From: Inia geoffrensis
Lineage: Eukaryota; Chordata; Mammalia; Artiodactyla; Iniidae
DNA: 64,000 nucleotides
Reading direction: 5' to 3'
NCBI GenBank assembly: GCA_036417435.1
Contig: CM070905.1
Coordinates: 62,575,092-62,639,091, forward strand
In this document: positions 23,151 through 35,973 of the stretch, piece after piece
Position numbering within the stretch: position 1 is the stretch's first letter
How the letters are laid out: every line of letters starts with the position of its first letter
Program-made: the position numbers and the translations under genes
The notes under the pieces: generated by a model
Database searches by the model: none
What the model saw: only the letters and a program-made list of their open reading frames with translations
Told to the model about the DNA's origin: nothing

Positions 23151-23320
23151 TTTTTTAAAAAATATTTATTTATTTATTTATTTGGTCGTGCTGGGTCTTA
23201 GTTGCAGCATGCGGACTCTTAGTTGCAGCATGTGGGATCTCGTTCCCTGACCAGGGATCGAACCTGGGTCCCCTGCATTGGGAGCATGGAGCCTTAACCA
23301 CTGGACCACCAGGGAAGTCC
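23151..23320 (-). mobile_element. tRNA-derived SINE, older type, minus strand
   Basis: Minus strand head ggacttccctggtggtccag, a B-box-like ggttcgatccctggtcagg, and a tail of ATTT repeats (23158-23182 on the plus strand). No clear target-site duplication was found. Confidence 0.88.
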
Positions 23321-23394
23321 ATATATATATCCCCTCAAGGTTTTCTGAAACAAGATTTTTACTTATCTCTGCAGCCTTATTTCCTACTATGCCC

Positions 23395-23815
23395 CTACTT
23401 ACACCTTGTATTTCAGCCAAACTTAATGGCTCCCTGTCCCCCTACAGCTCATGCTGCTCCACCAACTGGGACATGCTCCTCTCCATTCTCTTTGTACTTG
23501 TCCCATCTGATCCATCCTCCAAAACCCAGGGCTAGTCATTAACAATATGGACTTTTGTGATTTCCTCAATTGATTCCACTTCTCCGTCTTCAAGCCTCCA
23601 TTGGATTTTGTAGATCTCATTTCACTTAGCACACCCTGTTCTGCCCTTGAGGTAGAGAAAATACAGTCAGACGTTACTGTCTCTGACTTCCTTTCTAAAT
23701 TTTAAGTTCCTTGAGGACAGGAAATCTGGTTTTATCCACTGTATATTCTCTACAACACCCAGAGTTTGCCTCCCACCCTCAGCTGGTGCTCAATAGTACC
23801 GTTGATGGATGTGAG
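23395..23815 (+). mobile_element. L2 LINE relic
   Basis: Contains gttccttgaggacaggaaat, then ttttatccactgtatattct and ggtgctcaatagtaccgttg. These are decayed versions of the L2 3' end (ctccatgagggcagggac ... gtatccccag ... gctcaataaat). Confidence 0.65.
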
Positions 23816-24240
23816 TGCCATTCTGAAGGAACTGACAGGCAACGCGGAGACAAAAGCAAATTCATTAAATTATGGCAACCTGGTGAGGAGAATTACAGCA
23901 ACAATGTTAAGGGAGTTCAGAGGAGGCTTACTGAAGGAAGGGACACTCTGTCTGGTACCTCAGAGTGGAATTTGGAAAGGCACAAGTGGAGAGGGAGAGC
24001 ACGTAGGCAGAGGGAACCACCTAAATAAATGCAGAGAAGTGGGGAATTACAGTGTATATACAGGGAATAGCTAACATTTGGTTTGATTAACTGTAGGATG
24101 CTAAAAAAGAGAGATGTGGGAAGTAAATTATGAGAAAGGCAATCTGAACTTCATTATGCCCAAACCATACTTTGGGCTCAAACACCAGTTTTCTGTTATC
24201 TTAACCTTGTAACATTCTTGGTCCGCTGCACCAAACATCA

Positions 24241-24375
<135 letters not shown>

Positions 24376-24572
24376 CTATGAAAGTAAAAGAGAATCTCTG
24401 AACCACTCAAACTATTTGGTTAAAATTTGTCAGTGAGAAAACACCAAGAGCGGGATTAACTCTTTCACGTAAGAAAATTCCAGGCAAGTGAGAAGATGCT
24501 ACAATATCCATTCTTTACTGCCAAAGGACCTAAATAACAGTACTGTATATCATGATTTTACAGCAGACTTAC

Positions 24573-24632
24573 CATCCTAGTATTTTTCTCAGTCGAATGG
24601 TAGAACTCCTCTCTTCTCAAGGCATTCACCAA
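24573..24632 (-). CDS. Candidate 60-bp cassette exon in ICA1
   Basis: On the minus strand a pyrimidine-rich tract (gacttcttcccactctggtc) ends in AG. Then 20 open codons read LVNALRREEFYHSTEKNTRM, followed by a perfect donor gtaagt (24567-24572). Length 60 bp with phase 0 at both ends would splice in frame directly before the VQTQVR exon, only 0.2 kb away. I do not recall such an insert in canonical ICA1. It may be an unused cryptic exon or a minor isoform. Confidence 0.4.
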
Positions 24633-24734
24633 CTGACCAGAGTGGGAAGAAGTCTGGAAACATGCAGGGTGGTAAGGGGATAATATTTGCCTTACTGTTT
24701 TCCTATGGTTCTTTGAAGCTGAATTCCCCATGTA

Positions 24735-24910
24735 CTCTTCACTCTCCTTCCCCTAATGTTAACATCTTACATAACATGATACATTTGTTAAAAATATGAA
24801 ATTAACACTGATACAATCCTATTAACTAAACAACAGATGTTATTCAGATTTCACCAGCTTTCCCACTAATGTCCTTTTTTTCTGTTCCAAGATCCAATCT
24901 AGGAAATTGT
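24735..24910 (-). mobile_element. L1M (L1ME-like) 3' UTR fragment
   Basis: Antisense L1ME landmarks: aatgttaacatcttacataa, acaatcctattaactaaaca, cagatttcaccagctttccc and gttccaagatccaatctagg. The same region occurs in the long element at 54640-58885. Confidence 0.75.
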
Positions 24911-25744
24911 GACACAGCCTAAAAAAACTATCCCCACTGACAAACTTTCAAATTTTTATTATTGCATATGTACATCAGCAATCTTCCATCCATCCCTAAG
25001 CCGTGCAGTAATTCAGGGATGGAGGGAAGGTCAGGAAGATTCAGAAATGTTATTCTGCACATTATTTGATAATAATACAGAAAGGTTTAAAATTTAATAC
25101 AGCTACACTAAAAATAGTGGAATCAAAATTTCCCCTTCCTCTAACCTGAAACATCACTATATCCTATTTTAACCAGGGAAAGGTAGTCACGTATTAATTT
25201 ATCTCACATAATTCATGCAGTTGTAGTTACCAGGTAGGTAACTGGGAGTTGGGAATAATGCTGACTCATTAACGGTAGCTCTTTCATCACAGGATACCTC
25301 GAGTGGGTATCTCCGGGGACTCGAGGACAATGTCTCCCTTGATCACCATTATATGATAGGCACCTGGCGACCTGGTACAAAGCAGGTGCTGAATATATAT
25401 TTGGTGACTGAATCAAGAAAATTTCCAGACCATTTCTAAAGGTAAAGTACCTGAGTACCATTTTAAAGTAGAACTTTTAAAGTAGTCTTAAAAGTGATAG
25501 TTTTATTTTTTAATAAAAATAAACATGAAGATTATTTGATTTAAAATATATTAATTTTACCACTCATAATTTATATTCACAGCTTTTAAAATTATCAGGT
25601 ATTATACAGTAACAGTAGCAATTGACACAATTGTTATCATTTGTAACAATTTAATAATCAAAACAATTCAACAATAGATATAATTCAAAATTAATATTAT
25701 ACAATCGATACAAGTGAACAATTAATACAATTCGCTCATCACAT

Positions 25745-25885
25745 GCCAGCTTTATTCTCTGTTAGTCTCTGTTATTGTGCTCTGATGGCTGAGGGTAAGA
25801 GGCTTCATCAGGGGAAGTAACTGACAGGCAGGGCTGGCATTCTAGATTAGCCTGCCTGACTCCAAAGCGACGCTCTTCTGCTGCC
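25745..25885 (-). mobile_element. MIR SINE relic (weak)
   Basis: Contains gaagtaactgacaggcaggg and gcctgcctgactccaaagcg, decayed antisense MIR motifs (aagtaacttgcccaagg ... ctggctccaaagcc). Confidence 0.5.
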
Positions 25886-26252
25886 CCAAACGACTTCCAC
25901 TAACCATTGCAAAATCAAGAAGCTCAAAATTATCATTCTACCCAGAAGCACAAGGTTTCCTGTAGGCTTCTATGGAATTGGAAAATAATCAGGCAGTACA
26001 TTTAATACCATATGGACAGAGTTAATACCCTATATGAATAGGGTCTTGTTTCTGTGGCTGTGTAAAGCATTTCCTAAGAATTCCTCTGTATTCCTACAGA
26101 GCTTGGAAAACCAGCAAATGAAGCCATCCAGCTCCTCTCAAAGCACACCACGAGCTTAAGTAAATCCCAGAACTCGATCATTCCTCACTGTGGAGTGGAG
26201 AGACTCTAGGGAAAGCTACTGGGGCGTGCGGACTATAAAAAGAGTTAGGATG

Positions 26253-26482
26253 GGGCTTCCCTGCTGGCGCAGTGGTTGAGAGTGTGCCTGCCGATGCAGG
26301 GGACACGGGTGCGTGCCCCGGTCCGGGAAGATCCCACGTGCCGCGGAGCGGCTGGGCCCGTGAGCCATGGCCGCTGGGCCTGCGTGTCCGGAGCCTGTGC
26401 TCCGCAACGGGAGAGGCCACAACAGTGAGAGGCCCGCGTACCACAAAAAAACAAAAAATAAAACACACAAAAGAAAACAAAC
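26253..26482 (+). mobile_element. CHR-2-type cetacean SINE, full length
   Basis: Head ggcttccctgctggcgcagt, full GC-rich body, and a long A-rich tail with C and G interruptions. A perfect 16-bp duplication aaaaagagttaggatg lies at 26237-26252 and 26483-26498. Confidence 0.95.
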
Positions 26483-26759
26483 AAAAAGAGTTAGGATGTG
26501 TTAAGTATCAGTGATTTTCTGCCCTCCTTTGAGAGGAATAGGGATGATACAAAAGAGAAAACCCAAGTTCCTGAAGGGAGAAGTGGAAGAGTGTGCAGGG
26601 CAAGAAGTTTAAGCAGCTGAGAGTTCCACTGCAGGTCCCCACTGGCTCACCAGTTGCTCGAGCCAGGAAGAACTCCTCAGCTGGGATCCTGAGAGGCATC
26701 TGTCTTTACCCTTTCCTTCTGAAGGGGGAGGAGATAAATACACGTGTGAGCTTTCATGT

Positions 26760-27020
26760 ATGCATTCATTCAACACATGCTTAGTGAGCATTAGTGCCTA
26801 TTATATGTCAGGACCAGTGCTTGGCGCTGGGAGGTCTGTAAAGGAATGAGACACATAGCAGGCGGTCAATAAATACTTAAGAATGAATGCACAGAGGCAC
26901 AAGGACCCCCTAGTCTTTTAGAGAAGACAGATAAGTTAGCAACTATATTATAATACAATGGGAAAAGTAAAACAACAGAACTAAGAGTGAAGACAGAGAT
27001 AGCACAGACAAGGGAATGAT
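26760..27020 (-). mobile_element. L2 LINE relic
   Basis: Antisense L2 3' end: cattcattcaacacatgctt, gtgcctattatatgtcagga, cttggcgctgggaggtctgt. A short piece in the other orientation (agcaggcggtcaataaatac) interrupts it at about 26855-26880. Confidence 0.7.
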
Positions 27021-27074
27021 TAATGCTGGGGGTGGCATGGGCAGGGATGTTGATCAATGGCATTAAAACCCCAA

Positions 27075-27575
27075 GTACAGGCTTTCTAGTGTCCATACCC
27101 TTAGCCCTGTAACTTTGTAGTCTCCTCCCACTCTGACACTGGGCTTGGTATGTGACTTGCTTTGGTCAATGGGCCAAATGTGATGAAACTGGAAGCTTGG
27201 GGAAAAAAATGCCAGCATGCTTACACTTTCTCCCTCCCTTATCTGAGACTGCCGTGAGAACATGCCCAGGTCAACCTGAGAATGTGCCTGGGCTGGCCAG
27301 TTGGAGAGGTGCTGAGGCTTGTGCATGCAAGAGACACGAGGAGGAGAGCCCAGTGGTCCCAGCAGATCAGCCTTTGGCAAGCTGATGCCCAGACATGTGA
27401 AAGAGGCCAGCCACAGTCAGCAGAGCCTCTCCCCTCCCCACAGCTCACGGGTGCTGGTGTGCGAACCCACAGACCTGTGAGCAATAAGAAATGCTTATTG
27501 TTTTAAGCCATTGAGTGTTACAGTTGCTTATTTCGTAGCATTATTGGGGCCATATACATAACTGATATAAACGGT
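27075..27575 (+). mobile_element. MaLR-type LTR relic (MLT1-like)
   Basis: Shows LTR landmarks in sense order: tatgtgacttgctttggtca, gggccaaatgtgatgaaact, agcaataagaaatgcttatt, then gttttaagccattgagtg, and an end similar to cataactgatata. An ancient non-autonomous ERVL-MaLR LTR. No coding capacity seen. Confidence 0.7.
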
Positions 27576-27780
27576 AAGTAAGGGGCAATGAAGGCTTCTG
27601 AGATGGCGGGATATCTGAGGTGAGTCTTAAAGCATGAATAGGAGTACATAGTAAATACAAGGTAGCCATGAGGCTGTCCTGCTTATGTGGAGGCTCTAGA
27701 TTTTTCTAATTAAATACAAATTACTTTTCTGTGGGGATGTGAATTTTGCTTTTTCCTTTACATTAACATAATCAGTTACA

Positions 27781-27857
27781 CATAGATATTCTTTTATCCT
27801 AGAAGAAAACTTAATTCTTTTATAGATATTCTTTTATCCTAGAAGAAAACTTAATTC
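27781..27857. repeat. Tandem duplication, 40-bp period, two copies
   Basis: The unit beginning tagatattcttttatcctag occurs at 27783 and again at 27823 with near-perfect identity across about 36 bp. No mobile element boundaries; probably a replication-slippage duplication. Confidence 0.9.
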
Positions 27858-28370
27858 CCTTGCTTATAACACAAAGCTCATGAATTAACATACATTGAAA
27901 TGTGCCCTAATTTAATTTTGTTTGAATTTTGTAAAGTAATTTTAGAAACCTAGAAGACGACTTCAGCACTTGACCCAGTGAGTTCTGAAAGGCCATATGC
28001 TTTGTGTGTCAACAATGATTATTAAAATACTTAATGCACTGCTGAGTTGCCAAATGTTGAGCCCTTTCCCTGCCAAACAAGGAGGATGTTACACTGTTGG
28101 GCATTTTGAATACGGCAAAGTTCATTTAATATTTTGTGCTCCATGTCTGTTCTCTAAAACACATTTCCAGTCTGCAGCCCGAGGACAAAACACCAAGGAC
28201 ACAGGCGAGCACAGGCCACCATCAAGAGTCTAATTTCATATGCTTCCAGATGCATTTAAGTAAAAAATGTTTTGATTATTATTCCTTTCAATCCCAAATA
28301 AATTATATTTGATTACAGAAACATCTTGAGGAGCTCCTGTAGTTTTCAAGGTTCTTTAAAAAAATCTTCA

Positions 28371-28573
28371 GAGAGGGCTTCCCTGGTGGCGCAGTGGTTG
28401 AGAGTCCACCTGCCGATGCGGGGGACACAGGTTCGTGCCCCGGTCTGGGAAGATCCCACATGCCGCGGAGCGGCTAGGCCCGTGAGCCGTGGCTGCTGAG
28501 CCTGCGCGTCCGGAGCCTGTGCCCCGCAGCGGGAGAGGCCACAACAGTGAGAGGCCCACGTATGGCAAAAAAA
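28371..28573 (+). mobile_element. CHR-2-type cetacean SINE, full length
   Basis: Head cttccctggtggcgcagtgg, GC-rich body with a few substitutions (gtgagccgtggctgctgagc), poly(A) tail. A duplication aaaaaaatcttca lies at about 28358-28370 and 28574-28586. Confidence 0.95.
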
Positions 28574-29049
28574 AAAAAAATCTTCAAATAAATGTATCTT
28601 TTTTTATTTCCTAATTTTACTCCTGTTGCCCCAGCTTTGTTCTCTTATCCTCCAAGCTCTAGGAAATGATCACATATATCTGACCCTCTTTAGCATGGGT
28701 CCTGCCTTCCCAAAGCTACAGAAATTCAATTCACCAGAGAAAGGAGTAATGTCTTGTGTGCCAAAACTACAGGGCACTTCTCTGTACTTACTCGTCATAA
28801 CCTGAAATTCTACCTCTTAGCCCCAACTTGAACTACATACGATGAAGCCAAAGCTATTCGTACTCAGTACAATCTGGCTTCTCCATTCAGTGGGAAAAGT
28901 CTTCATATTACTACACGACCAAATAATTTGAGAGTAGCTTTGCATTTTTTTCCTAGTGTTTTCTTTCCTTTAAAAGTAAAATAAATCCACACTCCCCATC
29001 TTATTCTTACTTTTACATTGTCTTCTAGAAGATGGATTTGCCTCTCTCC

Positions 29050-29720
29050 CTCTATCCATTCACTTAGTAAATATATACTGAGTATCTTCCACGTGCCGAT
29101 AACAGTGAGCAAAATGGAAGCCTCATGATGACAGTCCAGTGGGCATTTTCATAGCAGTGAGGAAATAACTACAAACTGAGTGAGGTGATCAGAAGGAAGG
29201 CCACACAGTTCCATAAGAATGATTTACCAAGAAATCTGAACAAGAGTATGTTCTGGGAGGTGGTGCTCAAGCTCTCTTCTGAAGGACTGAGCATGGTTAA
29301 TTGTGCAAGGAGAGAGAGCTCCAGCAGGGGGAGGAGGATGTGCAAAGGCCCTGGGGTAGAGGGCAATAAGACAGGCCCCAGAAAACTAGTGCAGCTGGAT
29401 TGCTGAGAGCAAACAGAAAGGTGGTGTGAGATGAGGCAAGAGAGGTGGGCTGGGGCATATCTCAGGGCCTTGGAGGTGTGCTCAGGATTTTAGTTTTTAT
29501 CCTAGAAGCAGTGGAAAAACATTGGAGTCTTTGAAGCAAGGAAGAGATAGAACCCTATTTTCAGTTTGAAAAGATCACTCATTGCAGTGTGTGGATGGAT
29601 TGGAGGGAGATGAGATTAGATGAGGATAGATCTAGAGTCAGGGGAGAGATGATGGTAGCTTTAAACTTGGGTAGTGATGCTAGATATGGAAAAGAATGCT
29701 CTGATTGGAGAGATATTTAG
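29050..29720 (-). mobile_element. L2 LINE relic, long
   Basis: Antisense L2 series over about 650 bp: atccattcacttagtaaata, ttccacgtgccgataacagt, gtgcaaaggccctggggtag, gccttggaggtgtgctcagg, atcctagaagcagtggaaaa and cagtttgaaaagatcactca. The small frames inside are by-products. Confidence 0.75.
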
Positions 29721-30389
29721 TAGGTAAAACAGACGGGACCTGGTGAGGGGTTAGATGTTGGGGGTATAGAGGATGACTCCTATGTATCTGACCACCCCAA
29801 GCCCAGTATCACTGTCTAATTTTCCTTTTCCACCAGGTGATGCTACTCACGTCAGTTCTTGTAGACACCTCAGACCACATCAGGATTCTTGGCTTGCTTT
29901 CTCAACCAGTTCTCAATACTCCTCCCTAATTAACTTATCTATTCACCCTTATCTATGCATCCTGCATTCAGAGAAAACTTTTAAGATCAGAGAATACACA
30001 AATTACTTCTTTTGACTTTTAGCAAGGTGCCACAAGAGAAAGTCTAGCCTATCTGAAGTCACTTGGAAAACAGAAGGTCAGATATTTGGTTTCATTAAAA
30101 GAATATTGTTTTTCTGAGGCCAACATACTAAGACCTCTAGAGGGTCAGATGATCAAACATCTTGCTGAGTCATTTTACTGGACCTCATTTATCCTATACT
30201 TATCCACTGATGGCAGGAGCAATTCTGACATTGTATTATGTACAGAAGTATGTATAAGTGACTGGGTGTGCACCATGCATGTGCGTGGGCAGCCACCTGT
30301 AGACTTTAGGAGCTATCTATTTTTGGTCTTCCCTTAACAAAACCCTCACCCTCCTTTCAAAAATGTTCCTTTTCTTTATTCTAACAACG

Positions 30390-30830
30390 TGGCTTAAATG
30401 GGCGTTGTTGGTATGCTCTTTTATAGACCACCCCTCCACTCCTACTGACTGGCCCAGGGATAAGCACCTTAACCCAAGGTGAGTCAGTCACAAGGCACCA
30501 TGGATGCCTGATTCAGGGAAAGGCACTTGGTTCAAGCTGGACGAATCAGAGCCCTTCCTCAGGATTTTTTAACTTGGAACTAGAGAAAATAAGTCTCAAT
30601 CCTTTTCTAGGGACTTCCTGCACTAAGGGGAGGAAGTCGTGGCATTTGAATTTCCTGTGGTGTGAAGAAAATTGGTCTGAGAGAATAAAGATGACATATA
30701 GAGAAAAGCATAGAAGAGGCAGAGTCCTAGTGGCATTCAAATTCCTGGATCCTGCTGCCCTTCCTATGGTCACATGAGATCTCTCCCTTTGCCTCAATTA
30801 ATTCAAGTTTCTGCTATGCAGAACCAAGCA
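30390..30830 (+). mobile_element. Old interspersed repeat, family not assigned
   Basis: Contains tgactggcccagggataagc, tggacgaatcagagcccttc and tcctggatcctgctgccctt, a layout seen in mammal-wide LTR-like repeats. The sequence at about 61990-62340 shares the same phrase order (gattggccctgggg ... caaattctctctcctgg), which supports a common family. I cannot name it with confidence. Confidence 0.45.
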
Positions 30831-31462
30831 CTAATACAGGCTGCTCACTTTTGCCTTCTTGGAAATTCATATGAAAAGTTCTATGATAAGGATACTTTTT
30901 TAACTTTGATTATTCCAGGGTTTCTAAAATTTATTTAAACAGAGAACCCTTCCCATATTTCATTTACCACCTGTTACATGCAATACACTTTTTGGGGGGG
31001 AAATCGCTGTTTTACAGAAGAAGAAATCACGACTTAGATACTTAACTGATATATAAAAATTAGAAATAAACTCAGGTGTGTTTCGTTCTCTAATTGATGC
31101 TCTTTACATTAATCCATGGGACACAGGGTAACTGATCTATGATTGACCATGTAACTCACAGTGTTCCAAGTCTATGACATGCACAATAGGTGCAGGTACC
31201 ATTTCAGGAATCGACTATGCTGGACTTAATCAATTTAGATGTAGGCATAGGGAGACTCCCAAGCCACATAGCCTGAATAGTACTTCTATCAGAAATCTAA
31301 GGCTCTTTAGCTCAGACTCCTCAATAAAGTGGAAAGGAACCAGTGCATCAAATTCCCTTAGGTGCACGGTGGTCAGTGGATTCCCTGATTTCTAGAGGAA
31401 AAATTTGCAGAGAGGGTATCTGTTTCATTCTGTGCCTAGAAGCTGATGCCAAGCACTGTTAC

Positions 31463-31503
31463 CACCACTAGCATCACCACCACCACCATCATCATCATTA
31501 TTT
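31463..31503. repeat. (ACC)n/(ATC)n trinucleotide repeat
   Basis: ACC and ATC triplets in series, about 40 bp. Confidence 0.85.
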
Positions 31504-31544
31504 CTTTTATAAGGTTTAAGTAAGTTTTTAATAGGGTAAACATT

Positions 31545-31832
31545 AATCTTTTTTTAAAAACATTTTTATTGGAGTATAATTGCTTTACAATGGTGTGTTA
31601 GTTTCTGTTTTATAACAAAGTGAATCAGCTATACATATACATATATCCCCATATCTCCTCCCTCTTGCGTCTCCCTCCCACCCTCCCTATTCCACCCCTC
31701 TAGATGGTCACAAAGCACCGAGCTGATCTCCCTGTGCTATGTGGCTGCTTCCCACTAGCTATCGATTTCACATTTGGTAGTGTATATATGTCCATGCCAC
31801 TCTCTCACTTTGCCCCAGCTTACCCTTCATTA
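31545..31832 (-). mobile_element. Young L1 3' UTR fragment
   Basis: Same 3' UTR as the L1 copies at 22070 and 44481: ttggagtataattgctttac, aacaaagtgaatcagctata, cgagctgatctccctgtgct. Severely 5'-truncated, and abuts the 3' end of an older antisense L1M. No convincing target-site duplication. Confidence 0.9.
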
Positions 31833-31834
31833 CT

Positions 31835-34270
31835 TTTAATCAGCTTTATTTATGAGGTAAGATTTAATTTTAGGTGTACAACTCGATGAGTTCTTGGACA
31901 AATGTATACAATCATGCAACTACCATCAGAATTATGCTATGGAACATTTCTATCGCTCCCTAAAGTTTCCACTGCAGTCAATTCCTTCCCTCAAGTCCCA
32001 ACCCCTGCCAACTATGAATCTGCTTTCTGTCACTACAGATTAGTCTTTTCTAGAGTTTCATATCAATGTAGTCTAGTTTTTTTTTTTATGACTGGATTCT
32101 TTCACTCAGCATAACCCCCTGGAGACCAATGTTGTTACGTGTATTTACAGTGTGCACTTTCTTATTTCTGAATAGTATTTAATGGTATGGATACAGCGCA
32201 ATTTGTATACTCATTTGGGTTGTTTCCAATTTTAGGCTATTTTGAATAAAACATCTGAGCATAAGTTTTTGTGTAGACATGCTTTTAATTCCTCTTGGGC
32301 AAATATCTAGGAATAGGATTCCTAGATCATACAGTAACTGTAACTTCACTTTTATAAGAAACTGCCAAACTGTTTTCCAAAGTAACTATATCATTTTGCA
32401 TTCCTACCAACAATGAATCCAAATTCCATTGGTTCCATATCCTCTTTAACACTTGGTATTTTCAGTCTTTTAAGTTCTATCCATTCTTGTGGATGTGTAG
32501 TCATAGTTATTATAATTTTAATTTGCATTTCTCTAATGACTAAAGATGTTGAAATTCTTATGTCTTATTTGCCATTTATATATCTTTAGTAATGTGCTTA
32601 TTCAAATCTTTTGCGTATTTTTAAAAATTAGGTTTGTCTTTTTATTACTGAGTTACGAGTTCTCTATATGGATAATATAGATCCATTATCAGACATAAGT
32701 TTAAAAACATTTCCTTGAAGCGTGAAACTTGCCTTTAATTTTCTTAAAAGCCCCTTTTGAAGATAAAATATTTAAAATTTTGATGACATCTAATTTACCA
32801 AATTTTTCTTTTATCTAGTTTCTTTTTGTGCCTGTTTTAGCAAAACATTCCCTAACTCAAGGTCACAAAGACTTTTTCCTGTGCTTTTTCTTCCAGAAAT
32901 TTTGTATTTTCAGCTATTACATTTAGATCTACAATCCATTTCAAGTTAGTTTTTGTATGGTATGACGTATGGGTATAGGTTGACTTTGTTTTCCCCACAT
33001 GTGGATATCCAACTGTTCCATGTGTTGAAAAACTGTCCAACTGCCCATTGTATTGCCTTGGTTGGCACTTTTGGCAAAAATCAACAAGCCATTATATGTG
33101 TGGGTCTATTTCTGGACTCCCTATTCTATAATTTTGATGTATATGTTTATCCTTATACTAATACCATGCTGTCTTCATTACTGTAGCATTATAATGAGTC
33201 TTTAAGTCAGGTAGTGTAAGTCCTACAATTTTTTTCAGAATTGTTTTAGTTATTCTAGGTTCTTCATATTCCTACACATATCTTAGGGCCAGCTTGACAA
33301 TTTCTTCAAAAAAGCCTTCAGGATGTTGATTAGCACTGCACTGAAGCTACAGATTTACTGGGAATTGACATCTTAACAATATCTTCAGACCAATGAACAC
33401 AGTATATCTTTTCATTTACTGGATCTTTAACATTCTTTTAACATTTTGTTTTTCAGATGTTAGGGCACAGATTTTGCACGTTTTGTTAAATTTATTGAAA
33501 AGTATTTCATATTTTTGATGCTATTCTAATTTGTATAAATTTCAAGTTCTAATTGTTCATTACTAGAAACATGGATTAATTTTTGTAATTTGATCTTATA
33601 TCTTGTGACCTTGTTAAATTCAGTGATTAGTTTTAAAAACTTTTTCTGAAAGATTTTTCAGGATTTTCCCTCTCTATATCTATGTAGACAGATCTATGTA
33701 TATATATATCATGTTGTCTGAGAATATGGACAGTTTAACTTCTTCCTTTCCCTTTGTATGTCTTTATTTACTTTTCTTGCCTTATTGAACTGGACAGGAT
33801 AATGCTGACTAGAAGTTGATGTGAGCAAACATGCTTGCCTTATTCCTTATCTCAGGGGGGAAGTGTTTAGTCTTTTATAATTAAGTATGATGTTAGCTGT
33901 ATGTTTTTCATATATGCCCATTAACAGTTGAAGATATTCTCTTCTACTCCTATTTTGCTGAGAATTTTTATCAGGAAAAAGCATTTATCAAATGGTTTTT
34001 CTGGATCCACTGAGATGATCATATGGTTTGCTTTTGGTCTATTCACCTAGTAAATTACATTGACTGATTTTAAATTGACCTCCATTCCTCGGGTAACCAC
34101 ATTTAGTCAAGATTATATTTATTTCTGTTAATAGTCCTTGTTCTGAAGTCTATTTTGTCTAACATTAATGTGGCCACTTCAGATTTCTTTTGATCAGAAT
34201 TTATAGGCCATATATTAATGTATCTGTTTACTTTTAATCTAGCTATATCTTTCTATTTAAAGTGAGTACT
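31835..34270 (-). mobile_element. Old L1M element, antisense, internally deleted
   Basis: Reads through the L1M 3' UTR (tttaggtgtacaactcgatg, caatcatgcaactaccatca) into ORF2 in reverse: atccatttcaagttagtttt, tattctaggttcttcatatt and caaatggtttttctggatcc mark the C-terminal and reverse-transcriptase regions. At about 34100-34135 it jumps to the 5' part of ORF2 (gttctgaagtctattttgtc), so a stretch of the reverse-transcriptase region is missing. No intact frame remains. Confidence 0.85.
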
Positions 34271-35574
34271 GAGACTATTCTCAGCTCTGTCTTGCTTTTT
34301 TTAAAAATCCAATCTCTAACTCACTTTTCTCCATTTTATCTATAGAGAACTATATGAGACTTAAAAAATATTACCAGCAAGAGGAATTGGAATTAGTCTG
34401 GCATTAAAGTGAATCCACTCTGCTTCAGGATAATCCCATTTTTTCCCCCAAGTTCCTTAAAAACCACCTATATAGTAATCAGTTCTGAATTTGATTAAGA
34501 ATCAAAGTATATTAAATTTTTGAGTTTTAAAAATTCTCTTTTAAAATAGGACAATATTTGCTTGTTATATTATTTCTGGCATCTCTGATTTCTCAAACCT
34601 TACTGGCAGTATTTCTGGGCTTGGATACATGAGTTCTTTCTGGGACATAATTTATCTAAGTCTGGTGACTAAGTTATTTAAATACAACTAATACACATTA
34701 GCCCCTTTCATGGACTGAGCCTCAGGTTTTCCTTAAGAGGTCCTTCCTACCCTTCCCATCCTTCCCAGTTTTAATACCACCTCCCTTAATGGAGGAGAAA
34801 GTATAATAGGAGTTTAATAGTTCTGCTTTCTTTGCTTTTGCCATTAAAATTAAATCATCCAAAATTATTTTCTAGCTCTGTCCACAGTAAAGGTCTAAAT
34901 GTAGTGGCTAACTCAGAAGCAATGAGCACCCCTAGCACCCAGATCACGGTCTCTACCTATCATATCTCTCTTAAAGGGATCAGGGTTCCTTGTTGAAATG
35001 TTTGATTCCAGGGTTAGGGCAGGAAACATATAAGATGACCCTGAAATATTATGCTGTATAAGAAATCAAAGAAGACCACCATCAGGGTCATGTCAAAAGG
35101 ATTCAGGAGTCAACCTGAAGAGGCTCTCACTAGCTGAAGATGAGACAATTTGAACATCAATAAAGTATTATCAGCAACAATTAAAACACATCCAATATAT
35201 TTAAATCTCTGATTTCATAATGATACTTAAAAACAAGAAAATGAACAAATTAACTGAAAACCAAAAAACCTCATTGGGCACCTGTAGAGAATGCCAGTGA
35301 ACCAACTCAATATTTTGACAAAGAACCAAACATTTATCCTGACTTTCCTATCAAACTGTTGTAGTCGATGAGGGAAAGTTACTCATTATGGAACCATTCA
35401 AATTTATTAATGAAGAAGAAATACATAATATATTAAACCATCTGTTCCTAATAGTGGGCCTCTCTTCACACTCACAACAGTTTTGTTGTTATTAGGATGT
35501 TTCATAAACCTCAATCATTCCAAGTTTTAGCCTTCCTGATATCACTCTTACTTCTAAGTCCCTTCTTTCCTCCC

Positions 35575-35965
35575 AAGAAATATTACTGAGCACCTACGGT
35601 TCTAGGTGCTGAGCATAAGCAGGAAATAAAGTCTCTACTTTCATGATGGTTACATTCTACTGGGTAAAACTGGACAATAAACAACAAAAGTAAATCTATT
35701 GTTTGTTAGATGGTGAAAATAAAGCAACAAAGGAAAGATATATTTGCAGGGTTTGGGAGGGGTGATAGAAGAGTCTGTTTTAAATGGAATAATCTGGGAA
35801 AAGCTTCCTGAGAGGTGATTTTGGACCAGAGGTTTGGAGGAAGTGAGGAAGCAAACCATGCTGATATGGGGTTGGGGGTGGGGCGGGAGTGGAGCATTCT
35901 GAGCAGAAACAATGGTGAACGCAAAGGCACAAAGGCTTGCTGTGTGCTTGGCTTTTTCAAGGAAC
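35575..35965 (-). mobile_element. L2 LINE relic
   Basis: Antisense L2 3' region: tactgagcacctacggttct, aggtgctgagcataagcagg, ggttacattctactgggtaa, tggacaataaacaacaaaag and cgcaaaggcacaaaggcttg. It is followed directly by a MER6-like DNA transposon fragment. Confidence 0.8.
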
Positions 35966-35973
35966 TGTGGTCA

